DNA of 64,000 bases, taken from assembly GCA_037447335.1 (NCBI GenBank), contig JBBIGV010000010.1, positions 1 to 64,000 on the forward strand, in the 5' to 3' direction. Of the stretch, positions 26,259 through 35,137 are shown piece by piece. The stretch comes from JBBIGV01 sp037447335. Its GTDB lineage: Bacteria > Bacteroidota > Ignavibacteria > Ignavibacteriales > Ignavibacteriaceae. The notes below the pieces were generated by a model, which was not told the DNA's origin, searched no databases, and saw nothing but the letters and a program-made list of their open reading frames with translations. Position numbers and translations under genes: made by a program. The stretch's first letter is position 1; each line of letters starts with the position of its first letter.

Positions 26259-28349
26259 TTATTTGATCAGCGTTAACTTCTTTGTTTGGGTGAAATTTCC
26301 TGCTTTTAATGTATAGAAGTATACTCCGCTTGCAAAATTACTTCCATCAAACACAACGCTGTGATTACCAGCCATTAAATTTTGTTGAATGAGAGTCGCT
26401 ATTTCATTACCGAGAATGTTATACACTTTAAGTGTTACTTTTTCATTTTTTGCAATTGAAAAATTTATAGTTGTTGAAGGATTAAACGGATTCGGATAAT
26501 TCTGCTTTAAATCATTAACTAATGGAATAACCGGTGTATCATCAATATCAGTCGGAATACCGATAGTGAGATTAACCGGAACAATCAATGTACCTTTCAG
26601 CGGATCATTTGATAGAATTATCAGAAAGCCATTGTAAGTAGTATTGTTTGTCAGCCCGTTTGTGTTTATGGTCAGTGTTATTGTATCGGATTGACCTGAA
26701 GTTAAACTACCGCCCGAATGCGATAATTCAAGCCACTGCAAATCGTCGCCCTGAAACAAGTAAACAGTTCCGCTGTTAGTGGGGTCAGCAGGCAGCGTAT
26801 ATCCTGTAGTATCTTCAACATCACTTATGTTGAAATTAAGCGTGCCGCCGGTGCCGATGTTTGTTACTAAAAATTCATAATCTGCTGTTGAATTGACCGG
26901 AACAACAAAATTCAGTTCCTCTTCTGAAACACCAATTCGGGCGAGTGGAGAACCAAGTGAAAAATCCATTGGAATATTAGGACCAGCCGGCAATTGCAGC
27001 TGAACAGTGTCTGTATAATAACCAGAGCGGGAAATTATAATTGAGTGCTGTCCTTCGTTAGTTCTGAAATTAAAAGTGCCGTTAGCCGATGTTGTAATAG
27101 TCTTATTAGCTTCAACAAATCTGACCTGCACACCTGAAAGAGGCTGCTGGGTAAACTGATCAGTTACAGTTCCCTGAATACCGCCCGCTAATAAAGAGTC
27201 AAATCTGACAACATAAAGCCCACTGTTAATATCAGAAATCACAACATTACCGGAAGGGAAGTAAGGATGAACTCCCCATGCGCCATTGAATGCACCCCCG
27301 GAACCCGGATATGTATCGTAATATCCAACCTCAACCGGATCGGCAGGATTATGCAAATCAACCACACGTAAACCTTCAACGTAATGGGAAAGATAAAGAT
27401 AGTTTCCTCTAATTCTCGGCTCGTGTGCTATTGTATTGGGACGCGATAAATATTCGCTAACCAAAAATATATCTTCATTGTTATTGGGGTTTCCATCGAA
27501 CAGAACTCTTACATCCCAAACTTTAACGGTAAGACCAGCTTCTTCATCAGTGGAAACAAGATAATTCTTATCATCTGTCAGCCATGAACTATGAGAAAAT
27601 CCGTTAGGATATACATGTGTAAATATTAGCTGCGGGTTAGAACGATCTTTTATGTTTATAATATCAATGGTACCGGGAAAATCAAAAATGTTATGAGCAA
27701 ATAAAATGCTGTCACGAATATGAATATCGTGAACATATTTAGTAGCATAGGTCGCAATAGATTGAGGGCTAACAGGATTTGCAAGGCTGAAAATTCGTAT
27801 ACCTCCATTAGCATCACCTACACCGTTAGTGGCAGTTCCTCCATGAATGTAAAGATAGCCTTCTTCATCTATATAAATTGTATGTGCTCTTGCATTCGAT
27901 GCAGTAACTCCGGGCCACAAAATTCTTCCAACATATGTGGCTGTGTTTGGTAAACCGGAAAGGTCAATTATTTGTATTCCGGTTAGCTGAGAATTGTTTG
28001 TATGCTCGGTAACAACGTAAGCGTAATGAGAATAAGTTTTTATTTCGCGCCATACAGTTTGGTTGGAAGCAGGTCCGGGAATCATTGCAACTTCAACAGG
28101 ATTATGAGTATCTGTAATGTTGACAACGCTGGTGCCGAGGTTATGACCAATTATGGCATATTCATTGCCTTGTGCGTCAACATATCCCCAAATATTTGAA
28201 TATCGGCTGTATTGGTTCAGATTACTTAACAGGGTAACATTATTATTTACACCCGGTATATACTGAGCAATAGTTGATGATCCGAAAGAATAGGAAATAA
28301 AAAAAACCAATAATGCCGCGTAACTACACGGGTTAAATATAAAGTGCAT
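26259..28349 (-). CDS. secreted LVIVD-repeat (choice-of-anchor B) protein with T9SS C-terminal sorting domain
   Basis: This 696-residue protein has a signal peptide and a beta-propeller of LVIVD-type repeats over about residues 40-375 (for example SVVNITDTHNPVEVAMIPG and LRVVDLHNPADPVEVGYYD). A carboxypeptidase-regulatory-like domain (GTVTDQFTQQPLSGVQVRF) and a BACON-like beta domain follow. The final 85 residues are a type IX secretion sorting domain: LKQNYPNPFNPSTTINFSI, LKVYNILGNEIATL, FASGVYFYTLKAG, KKLTLIK. The tail predicts export by a T9SS encoded outside this window and cleavage at the surface. The ligand is unknown. Confidence 0.9.
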   Translation of the reverse strand: MHFIFNPCSYAALLVFFISYSFGSSTIAQYIPGVNNNVTLLSNLNQYSRYSNIWGYVDAQGNEYAIIGHNLGTSVVNITDTHNPVEVAMIPGPASNQTVWREIKTYSHYAYVVTEHTNNSQLTGIQIIDLSGLPNTATYVGRILWPGVTASNARAHTIYIDEEGYLYIHGGTATNGVGDANGGIRIFSLANPVSPQSIATYATKYVHDIHIRDSILFAHNIFDFPGTIDIINIKDRSNPQLIFTHVYPNGFSHSSWLTDDKNYLVSTDEEAGLTVKVWDVRVLFDGNPNNNEDIFLVSEYLSRPNTIAHEPRIRGNYLYLSHYVEGLRVVDLHNPADPVEVGYYDTYPGSGGAFNGAWGVHPYFPSGNVVISDINSGLYVVRFDSLLAGGIQGTVTDQFTQQPLSGVQVRFVEANKTITTSANGTFNFRTNEGQHSIIISRSGYYTDTVQLQLPAGPNIPMDFSLGSPLARIGVSEEELNFVVPVNSTADYEFLVTNIGTGGTLNFNISDVEDTTGYTLPADPTNSGTVYLFQGDDLQWLELSHSGGSLTSGQSDTITLTINTNGLTNNTTYNGFLIILSNDPLKGTLIVPVNLTIGIPTDIDDTPVIPLVNDLKQNYPNPFNPSTTINFSIAKNEKVTLKVYNILGNEIATLIQQNLMAGNHSVVFDGSNFASGVYFYTLKAGNFTQTKKLTLIK

Positions 28350-28517
28350 TATATCCTCTATAGCTTAAAAGATAAATCCGGTGAGATTTGCTGCAAGTAT
28401 AAGAATCTTTAACAACTTATGAAAATTCAAAAGAGGGGTAATTAAAAAATTTTTTATGAGTGGTAATATATATTGATGAACGAACCGATCTTTACCAGAC
28501 CTTAATTGAGTGAACAG

Positions 28518-28730
28518 CTATTCATCAAAATTTTCAAAGCAGCCGCAAGCTGATTCGGGAACCGGTATATGCAGGGCATTCTTATCTAACAGAACATTCC
28601 ATATCTTATTGGAAACTTCTGCAGAATCCAGAAGCCCTTCGTCAAGCGCCTGCCTGTATTCTCTTTCAATCAGATTTTTAATTAGCTGCCTTATTTCTTC
28701 TGTTCTTTTATCACTTAACCTGAAAGCCAT
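28518..28730 (-). CDS. small conserved protein, 70 aa
   Basis: The chosen start is the ATG at 28728-28730 because AAAGGAGG lies seven bases upstream; a longer in-frame extension to 28799 lacks such a site. The product is charged and helical at first (RLSDKRTEEIRQLIKNLIE), then has a C-terminal PVPESACGCFENFDE with a CGC motif. No family was recognised. It is a single gene transcribed away from the ogt region. Confidence 0.6.
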   Translation of the reverse strand: MAFRLSDKRTEEIRQLIKNLIEREYRQALDEGLLDSAEVSNKIWNVLLDKNALHIPVPESACGCFENFDE

Positions 28731-29119
28731 TTTCGCCTCCTTTAGTTTTACTCCACACGTGAAATAACAGAAATTGTACCAAAGCGAATGGGATTTCATT
28801 GGAGGAAAATGCCGAAGGAGATGATACCCTTCTGCACAAATTTGAGGGATATTTTCAAATTATGATTGTAAGATTTCCTGTTTTATTCATCATTTGGAGT
28901 GATTCTGAAAATTATATGTAAATAATTCCTGCCTCAAATTACCGGTTTAATGAAGCAAGAACAGGGAATGCTAACAGCTTTTCCCTTCATTTGCTCAGTT
29001 TGATGAGTCGTAACGCTTTTAAAGACAGCATCGATTCAGGAAGAAATATTTCTCCGATTCCTTCATCTTCTTTATTCTTTTTCATAAATTGAGACATAAA
29101 TAATAACCCGGACTTTCTT
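28731..29119. other. intergenic region upstream of ogt
   Basis: These 389 bases lie between the 70-residue gene and ogt. A minus-strand frame ending at 28987 could give a 36-residue peptide (MSQFMKKNKEDEGIGEIFL and so on) from ATG 29095-29097, but it has no ribosome-binding site and is not called. Nothing else was recognised. Confidence 0.35.
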
Positions 29120-29632
29120 ATGAAAAAGAAAGAGAATTTATACTTTGCTGATTCTGTTATATCGGGACTCAAATTCAGAATCTTCGCATCACCCATCGGC
29201 ATAAAAAAAATCTTATTGAATAAGAAGAGTGCCGTCTTTTCTAACACATCATTAACAAAGCTTCAGCCTGAAGATCCATATATGTTTGGAGTATTTGATC
29301 AGCTTAAAGAATATTTAAACGGCGAAAGGAAAAAATTTAATGTGCCGCTTGATATTAAAGGAACTGACTTTCAGATAAAAGTCTGGAATGAACTTATAAA
29401 AATTCCTTATGGAAAAGTTTCTACATATAAAAAAATATCGAAGACACTTGGCAGTGTTAATCTTGTCAGGGCAGTTGGGAAGGCAAACTCAACAAATCCT
29501 GTTCCGGTACTAATTCCATGTCACAGAGTCATTAACTCGAACGGTAAGCTTGGCGGTTATACTGCAGGCGTTAAAATTAAAGAGAAGCTGCTTGAAGTAG
29601 AAGGGTATGTAAGTCTTGAATTGTTTGAATAG
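29120..29632 (+). CDS. ogt: methylated-DNA-[protein]-cysteine S-methyltransferase (Ogt/MGMT)
   Basis: This 170-residue suicide DNA-repair protein transfers O6-alkyl groups from guanine to its active-site cysteine. The PCHRV motif with the acceptor Cys is present, and the downstream LGGYTAGVKIKEKLLEVEG matches the helix-turn-helix DNA-binding domain end. The N-terminal domain is short and degenerate, as in Ogt enzymes without an Ada domain. Stand-alone gene. Confidence 0.93.
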   Translation: MKKKENLYFADSVISGLKFRIFASPIGIKKILLNKKSAVFSNTSLTKLQPEDPYMFGVFDQLKEYLNGERKKFNVPLDIKGTDFQIKVWNELIKIPYGKVSTYKKISKTLGSVNLVRAVGKANSTNPVPVLIPCHRVINSNGKLGGYTAGVKIKEKLLEVEGYVSLELFE

Positions 29633-29693
29633 TTTTACGCATACCGAACCGGCATATAAAATTAATCAAATGAGCCCGGCATACGAATAACTA

Positions 29694-31085
29694 TCAGGCA
29701 GCAATATCTGTATCTAAAGTATCGCCGCTGTCATGATCAATAAAGAACATTTGCCCGAAATTGCTTCGGATAATTTTGTTCAGATCATCCTGGTAGAAGA
29801 ATTTGGTAACTCCAAGTGCGGGCTTGAGATCGGTTAACCAGGTTGCTTTTTCATTATACTTAGCAAAGAACGGACGCTTAACCCAATCGGGATTTCTGCC
29901 CTGCAGAAACTTCAGCACAAAAACTTTTTCACCGTTAATTTCGGTAATACCATCAACGGCAACTTTACCTGGTAATGCTGACATAGAAGGACCACGAACC
30001 GTTCTTCCGAGCCCAGATACTTTGGAGTAAGCTTCTTTAAAGATGTGATAAGCACGAATTAATGGGATCTCAAAATATTCTTTTGCGCCTGTGTTCCGTT
30101 CAACAAAAAAGTAATAGGGAATACACCCAAGGTTTACCTGTTCATTCCACATTCTTGTCCAGACTTCGGGATCATCATTCACATGTTTTACAAGCGGCGA
30201 TTGAGTTCTTATCTGTGCACCGGTATTTCTGATCCTTGCAATTGCTTCTTTTACGACATCGGTCGATAACTCAACCCAGTGATTAAAGTGTCCCATTACT
30301 GCAAGGTGTTTGCCTGCTTTAACTATCTTTTCGAATAATCTTAAAGTATCGTCAGCATCTTTATCAGTCACAAATTTATAAGGCCAATAAGCAGCAGCTT
30401 TTGTTCCGATTCTTATAGTTTTTATATGATCAAACTCCGGTTTAAGAAAAGGTTTCAGGTAAGTACTAAGATTTTTTGCGCTCATGATCATCGGGTCTCC
30501 GCCGGTAACAAGTATATCTGTTATTTCTTTATGGTCTCTGATATACTTCTGGAATCTTTTCGATTCATCAGTTGCAAGCTTCATCCCATTCATCCCGACA
30601 AACTGTGCCCACCTGAAACAAAATGTACAATAGGTGTGGCAGGTTTGACCAGCGGAAGGAAATATCAGGCACGTTTCCCTATACTTATGCTGAACACCGG
30701 GGATTGGATTATCATCAACAGAGGGAACGTTTATTGTCATTTGTCCGGCAGGATGTGGATTTAATTCCATCCTGATTTCATATGCAGTAGCATTGATTTC
30801 ATTTTGGCTGCTATTTTTTTTCAAAACATCAGCCATACGGTCAAAATGATTCTTGCTTATCATACCACGCTGTGGAAATGTTAGCCCTAACCTCGGATCA
30901 TCAGGTATATTATTCCAGTCAATCAGATTCTCAACAACATAATTATTTGCGCGAAATGGCAGAACATTGGAAACAACTTTAATAGCAAATCTTTCATCTT
31001 CAGATAAAGATTTTAGCTGAGGGATATTCTCAATGTCCTTAAGACCATAAAACTTCATTTTCTTAGGGACAATCATTTTTAACAT
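29694..31085 (-). CDS. divergent KamA-family radical-SAM aminomutase-like protein
   Basis: This 463-residue radical-SAM protein of the KamA (lysine 2,3-aminomutase) family has a cluster motif C149-x3-C153-x2-C156 (in GQTCHTYCTFCFRW), the SAM-binding TGGDP, and aminomutase-like PLVKHVNDDPEVW. By hand alignment the two aspartates that hold the lysine side chain in true LAM are replaced by arginines (R330 in PYYFFVER, R364 in TVRGPSMS). The GGGGK PLP loop is replaced by SALPGK. The substrate is therefore probably not lysine; an acidic or larger substrate is possible. The second KamA of the window (40255) keeps the lysine-binding residues. Confidence 0.8.
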   Translation of the reverse strand: MLKMIVPKKMKFYGLKDIENIPQLKSLSEDERFAIKVVSNVLPFRANNYVVENLIDWNNIPDDPRLGLTFPQRGMISKNHFDRMADVLKKNSSQNEINATAYEIRMELNPHPAGQMTINVPSVDDNPIPGVQHKYRETCLIFPSAGQTCHTYCTFCFRWAQFVGMNGMKLATDESKRFQKYIRDHKEITDILVTGGDPMIMSAKNLSTYLKPFLKPEFDHIKTIRIGTKAAAYWPYKFVTDKDADDTLRLFEKIVKAGKHLAVMGHFNHWVELSTDVVKEAIARIRNTGAQIRTQSPLVKHVNDDPEVWTRMWNEQVNLGCIPYYFFVERNTGAKEYFEIPLIRAYHIFKEAYSKVSGLGRTVRGPSMSALPGKVAVDGITEINGEKVFVLKFLQGRNPDWVKRPFFAKYNEKATWLTDLKPALGVTKFFYQDDLNKIIRSNFGQMFFIDHDSGDTLDTDIAA

Positions 31086-31273
31086 CCTCTGTTTTTGTAA
31101 AACGAATTACTTAATCATTTCCGGATGAGTGATAATTTCTTCCCGGAAATTGGCAAAACCGGATTTTGGGAGGATTTTGCCGTCATGTTTACTAACACTA
31201 CAAGCTAATAAATATGAGGACTATGTCAAGGAATTGAATAAAAAATTTTGAAAAACCTTAGGAAGGGTTTAAA

Positions 31274-31300
31274 ATAAAAAAAGCGGCTACGGAACCGCTT
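31274..31300 (-). terminator. rho-independent terminator of the 54-aa gene
   Basis: On the minus strand AAGCGG and CCGCTT arms around TTCCGTAG are followed by TTTTTTT. It lies 17 bases after the stop of the 54-residue gene at 31317. Confidence 0.85.
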
Positions 31301-31316
31301 AAATTTTTAAGGCAGG

Positions 31317-31481
31317 CTATTTAATTTCGCCTACTTTGCTTATATCATCAAGCTTCACAAATTTCTCATTAAATTTGATTGAGCCGAGGGGAGATTTAAT
31401 CGCTTTTATTACTTTTACATTAACTCCCGTTTCTTTTTTCTTACCTTTTGCTTTATCAGCAAATGACTGTTGTTTTGCCAT
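31317..31481 (-). CDS. small basic protein, 54 aa
   Basis: Start ATG 31479-31481, stop TAG 31317-31319. The product begins MAKQQSFADKAKGKKKE and ends with a more ordered KFNEKFVKLDDISKVGEIK. It is lysine-rich and soluble, and resembles small nucleic-acid- or ribosome-associated proteins. No family was recognised. A clean terminator immediately downstream supports that this is an expressed gene. Confidence 0.65.
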   Translation of the reverse strand: MAKQQSFADKAKGKKKETGVNVKVIKAIKSPLGSIKFNEKFVKLDDISKVGEIK

Positions 31482-31644
31482 ATGATTTCCTCATTTTTAG
31501 TGGGCAAATATATGAATTATCATCTATAAATAAAAGATTAACCCCTTTCTGACACTTGATTGAAACAAAAAGCCGGCGAACACTTTGATTTATAAAAGAA
31601 TTTTAACGATCAATGCCTGATCCGGGAGTGCAATATGTGGATTT

Positions 31645-31673
31645 TTGACATAAACAGCGTTTTTTCATATCTG
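31645..31673 (+). promoter_or_regulatory. sigma-70-like promoter in the plsY leader
   Basis: A perfect TTGACA at 31645-31650 is followed after exactly 17 bases by TATCTG at 31668-31673. It is placed to transcribe the inverted-repeat region that follows. Confidence 0.35.
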
Positions 31674-31845
31674 TCTCAAATATGTAAGTGGAGGTGCTAA
31701 ATGAGAATCTATCTATATATATAGGCACCTAAAGTGGAATCTGAGAGAAGTCTTAAACATCATACTTTTGGTCAATGCAAATAATACTAGGTGAAAAGTG
31801 TGAGTAAGGTCCCTGGGATTTTTTAAGTAACCGTACAATCGGTTA
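31674..31845 (+). ncRNA. candidate structured leader or small RNA
   Basis: Nested arms are visible: TCTCA 31674-31678 with TGAGA 31742-31746, and inside it AGGTGC 31692-31697 with GCACCT 31725-31730. The inner loop holds GGAGGT-N5-ATG and a seven-codon frame (MRIYLYI). A second hairpin TAACCG/CGGTTA lies at 31828-31845. It may be a 5' leader of plsY or an independent RNA. It did not match any RNA class known to me. Confidence 0.25.
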
Positions 31846-31935
31846 AAAAACTTAAATTTGTAATTGGTTATATAAGTTGAATATTTAAACATTATTATTT
31901 AGTTTGACACACGTTTAATCAGGAAATGATGCAAT

Positions 31936-32610
31936 ATGTTTTTACTCGCAACAATTATTATACTTTCTTACTTAGTTGGTTCAATACCAAACAGCATTAT
32001 TGTAAGTAAAGCTGCTAAAGGGATAGACATCAGGCAATACGGAAGCGGAAATGCCGGCGGAACAAATGTAATGAGAATACTTGGCTGGAAGCTTGGTGTA
32101 TTGGTAATAGTTCTTGATGCAATTAAAGGAGCGCTTGCTGTGGTTGTTATTGCAAGGCTGCACTACGGCGCAATGCCTTTTGAAAATGCAACCCCCTTTG
32201 ATGATTTTACCCTTGTTCAGATTATAGCTGGTATATCTGCAGTTATTGGTCATATCTGGACTGTGTTCGCCGGTTTTAAGGGCGGAAAGGGAATTGCAAC
32301 AGCGCTCGGTATGCTGATAACTATCATTACTATTGATATGCTTGTTGCAATAGGGATCTTTGTTCTCGTTGTATCATTATGCAAATATATATCATTGGGA
32401 TCAATAATTGGAGCGATTGCAGTGCCATTAACTTTAATAATCCGGGAGAATATTTTCCATGTAAATATACCTGGTTATAACATACTGCTTCCGTTTGTTA
32501 TAGGAATATCATTTCTCGTACTATACACGCACCGGAAAAATGTTATCAGGCTTATACAGGGTACTGAAAGCAAACTGAACTTTAAAAAGAAATCTAATAC
32601 TCCACTTTAA
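31936..32610 (+). CDS. plsY: acyl-phosphate glycerol-3-phosphate acyltransferase PlsY
   Basis: This 224-residue integral membrane enzyme makes lysophosphatidic acid from acyl phosphate and glycerol-3-phosphate. The three family motifs are visible: GSIPNSIIVSK, YGSGNAGGTNVMR, and HIWTVFAGFKGGKGIATALG. The next gene, gpsA, supplies its glycerol-3-phosphate and starts 19 bases later, so the pair is a functional operon for phospholipid synthesis. Confidence 0.95.
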   Translation: MFLLATIIILSYLVGSIPNSIIVSKAAKGIDIRQYGSGNAGGTNVMRILGWKLGVLVIVLDAIKGALAVVVIARLHYGAMPFENATPFDDFTLVQIIAGISAVIGHIWTVFAGFKGGKGIATALGMLITIITIDMLVAIGIFVLVVSLCKYISLGSIIGAIAVPLTLIIRENIFHVNIPGYNILLPFVIGISFLVLYTHRKNVIRLIQGTESKLNFKKKSNTPL

Positions 32611-32628
32611 ATCACCCTTAGCTGACTA

Positions 32629-33624
32629 ATGAAGATATCTGTGCTGGGCGCCGGCGGGTGGGGCACCACGCTGGCTATTTTACTTCACTACAACGGGCAT
32701 AATGTTACCCTCTGGGAATATAAGAAGAGCTATGCCAAACAACTCATCAAAACGAGAAAAAACTATAAGTACCTTCCCAGAGTTGAAATTCCCAAGGAAA
32801 TTCTCTTAACCCACGATCTTGAGGAAGCGAGCTCTGATAAAAATATGATCGTGCTTGCTGTGCCTTCCCAATTTCTCAGGAATGTAGTGAAGGAAATACC
32901 TTTCAACCGGATAAAAAACTCTTTGCTTGTTAGTGTTGCTAAAGGAATAGAAACAAATACACTGTTTACAATGTCACAAATGCTGAAAGATGTTTTTCCT
33001 TCAATTAGTAAATCGCAGATAAGTGCGTTGTCAGGACCGAGTCATGCAGAGGAAGTAGTAAGAAGGATTCCTACTGCAATAGTAGCTGCTTCTGAAAGCA
33101 TTGAAACTTCAAAATCAGTGCAGTCTGCATTTATGACTTCATACTTTCGTGTATACTCTTCCAGCGATATACTTGGTGTCGAACTTGGAGGCGCATTTAA
33201 AAACGTAATTGCAATCGGTGCAGGATTAATTGATGGAGTTAAATTTGGAGATAACACTAAAGCAGCTATTATGACACGCGGTGTTGCAGAAATTTCCCGG
33301 CTTGGTTTAGCAATGGGTGCGCAGCCCGAAACTTTTGCCGGTTTGTCGGGAATGGGTGATTTGATTGTTACTTGTATGAGTAAGCACAGCCGTAACAGGT
33401 TTGTTGGTGAACAAATTGGAAGAGGAAAGAAATTAAAGGAAGTATTAAAAAATATGGATATGGTTGCTGAAGGAATTCAAACCAGCCGTTCCGCATCTCA
33501 GCTTGCAAAAAAATATAATGTTGAAACTCCGATTACTGATGAAGTCTATAAAATACTATTTGAAGATAAAGACCCTGTTCAGGCAACGACAGATTTAATG
33601 ACCCGCGACATGAAAATGGAATAA
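32629..33624 (+). CDS. gpsA: NAD(P)H-dependent glycerol-3-phosphate dehydrogenase
   Basis: This 331-residue enzyme reduces dihydroxyacetone phosphate to sn-glycerol-3-phosphate for phospholipid synthesis. The N-terminal Rossmann motif is GAGGWGTTLAILL. The catalytic region shows GAFKNVIAIGAGLIDGVKFGDN with the conserved lysine, and GMGDLIVTC. It follows plsY in the same operon and converges with dgt, leaving only 8 bases between stops. Confidence 0.95.
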   Translation: MKISVLGAGGWGTTLAILLHYNGHNVTLWEYKKSYAKQLIKTRKNYKYLPRVEIPKEILLTHDLEEASSDKNMIVLAVPSQFLRNVVKEIPFNRIKNSLLVSVAKGIETNTLFTMSQMLKDVFPSISKSQISALSGPSHAEEVVRRIPTAIVAASESIETSKSVQSAFMTSYFRVYSSSDILGVELGGAFKNVIAIGAGLIDGVKFGDNTKAAIMTRGVAEISRLGLAMGAQPETFAGLSGMGDLIVTCMSKHSRNRFVGEQIGRGKKLKEVLKNMDMVAEGIQTSRSASQLAKKYNVETPITDEVYKILFEDKDPVQATTDLMTRDMKME

Positions 33625-33632
33625 TTCACCTT

Positions 33633-35000
33633 TCACGCCTGCCGTGGTAATGAAATTCCCTTTATCTTTCTGTACAAAGAAACCGCATAACGGTCAGTCA
33701 TACCGGAAACAAAATCAGTAATTTTTAATAAGCGTAAATAAATATCATCATCGGGTTTGCCATTTTCAGCAAGAAATTGTTTTGGCAAAAGTTTTATTAT
33801 CGTGTTGCTTTTCCAGGAAGGTTTATCGGATGCAAAATCATTTACCGATGAAATAAAGGTATCTAGCAGCCCGCCAAGCACCTCATAACCCGCAGCTTCT
33901 CTTTCAACCACACTTTTATAACTGTAAATTTTTTGTATGGAGATTGACTTAATTAACTCCAGTCTTTCGCATGATGGTATTAACGAAAGCAGATCCGTAT
34001 CAAAAGTTCCATTAAGAATTTTCTCTTCATTTTCAACAAATGCCTCAGCAAGTTCGGAAACCGCACTGTTTATAGCTTTTGCCCGGAGGTATCCGATTTT
34101 ATCGTTCGATTCACGTCCGTTGTAGTCTTTTAATTTTTCCTTTTTTGTTAAACCCATTAACAGTTCTTCCGTGTCGTTAAACGACATAAGTCCCAGCCTG
34201 AAGCCATCTTCAAGATCCATAATTCTGTAACAAACATCATCTGCACCTTCAACCAAAAAGGCGAGCGGGTGCCTGCACCACCAGAGAAAAATTTCATCTT
34301 TTAGTGCAAGACCTGTTTCTTCCGCAACTGCTTTAAACAAATCTTTTTCTGCCTGGAAAAATCCAAACTTCCTGTATAGTTTCTTTTTACCTTTCAGCAG
34401 ATCTTTTTTCTCAGGTATTAATGATTCTTTCGGGTATTTCGTGAATGCACCAAGCGTTGCAAAAGTCAATCTCAGTCCGCCTCTGATATTTGGATTTTGA
34501 AGCTTAGTGATTATCCTGAAACCCTGTGCATTGCCTTCAAATCTTGTAAGATCATTCCATTTCTTTTCATCATTAATATACTTTTCAAAAACTTTACCAT
34601 TACCGCTTCTGAAATATTCGGCAATTGCATCTTCTCCCGAATGTCCGAACGGAGGATTGCCGATATCGTGTGCAAGGCATGCAGCAGCAACAATCTCTCC
34701 GAAGTGAAATGGAGAATATTCCGACTGAAGTTTCGGGTGGCGATCAATAATCACTTTGCCGGCAATGTTCCCGAGTGATCTTCCAACACAGGAAACTTCG
34801 AGGCTGTGCGTTAACCTTGTATGGACAAAATCACTTTCAGGCATTGGAAATACCTGGGTTTTATCCTGCAGTCGTCTGAATGCAGATGAAAAAACAACCC
34901 GGTCAAAATCTCTTTGAAACTGACTGCGGGCATCAGTTGAACTGCCTGCTATATCATCAGCGCATAAAAGTTTTTTTGAAAGAAGCTTTTCCCATTCCAA
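33633..35000 (-). CDS. dgt: deoxyguanosinetriphosphate triphosphohydrolase (dNTPase)
   Basis: This 455-residue HD-domain enzyme hydrolyses dGTP or other dNTPs to nucleoside and triphosphate. The HD metal site is spread over RLTHSLEVSCVGR, CLAHDIGNPPFGHSGE and the later GADDVCYRIMDLEDG. The N-terminal SSAFRRLQDKTQVF is the usual nucleotide-binding start of the Dgt family. Besides controlling pools, such enzymes can act against phage; no defence context is seen here. Confidence 0.92.
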   Translation of the reverse strand: MEWEKLLSKKLLCADDIAGSSTDARSQFQRDFDRVVFSSAFRRLQDKTQVFPMPESDFVHTRLTHSLEVSCVGRSLGNIAGKVIIDRHPKLQSEYSPFHFGEIVAAACLAHDIGNPPFGHSGEDAIAEYFRSGNGKVFEKYINDEKKWNDLTRFEGNAQGFRIITKLQNPNIRGGLRLTFATLGAFTKYPKESLIPEKKDLLKGKKKLYRKFGFFQAEKDLFKAVAEETGLALKDEIFLWWCRHPLAFLVEGADDVCYRIMDLEDGFRLGLMSFNDTEELLMGLTKKEKLKDYNGRESNDKIGYLRAKAINSAVSELAEAFVENEEKILNGTFDTDLLSLIPSCERLELIKSISIQKIYSYKSVVEREAAGYEVLGGLLDTFISSVNDFASDKPSWKSNTIIKLLPKQFLAENGKPDDDIYLRLLKITDFVSGMTDRYAVSLYRKIKGISLPRQA

Positions 35001-35137
35001 TTAATTCACCTGGCTTTTTTTTATTCGCGATTATTACAGAGGTAAATTTAGCAAAGAATAATTGATTTAACCTCCATCGTATTAACTATTCAGGTTGTAA
35101 ATTCTTTCAGCTTAGTTTAATTTTAAAACGAATAAAA

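Larger units (their letters stand above)
31482..31935. other. long intergenic region upstream of plsY
   Basis: This 454-base region between the 54-residue gene and plsY is free of significant reading frames. It contains a sigma-70-like promoter at 31645-31673, nested inverted repeats at 31674-31746, and a small TAACCG/CGGTTA hairpin at 31828-31845. No tRNA, SRP, RNase P or tmRNA signature was found. Confidence 0.5.

Noticed and set aside
28987..29097. 36-residue minus-strand frame (MSQFMKKNKEDEG...)
   Set aside because: No ribosome-binding site and no family resemblance; could be a remnant but cannot be supported.
31482..31935. tRNA, RNase P, SRP or tmRNA gene in the long gap before plsY
   Set aside because: None of the conserved sequence signatures of these RNAs could be found on either strand.
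33633..35000. Dgt as an antiphage defence gene
   Set aside because: Typical housekeeping length and motifs, with phospholipid and RecG genes as neighbours; no defence genes adjacent.
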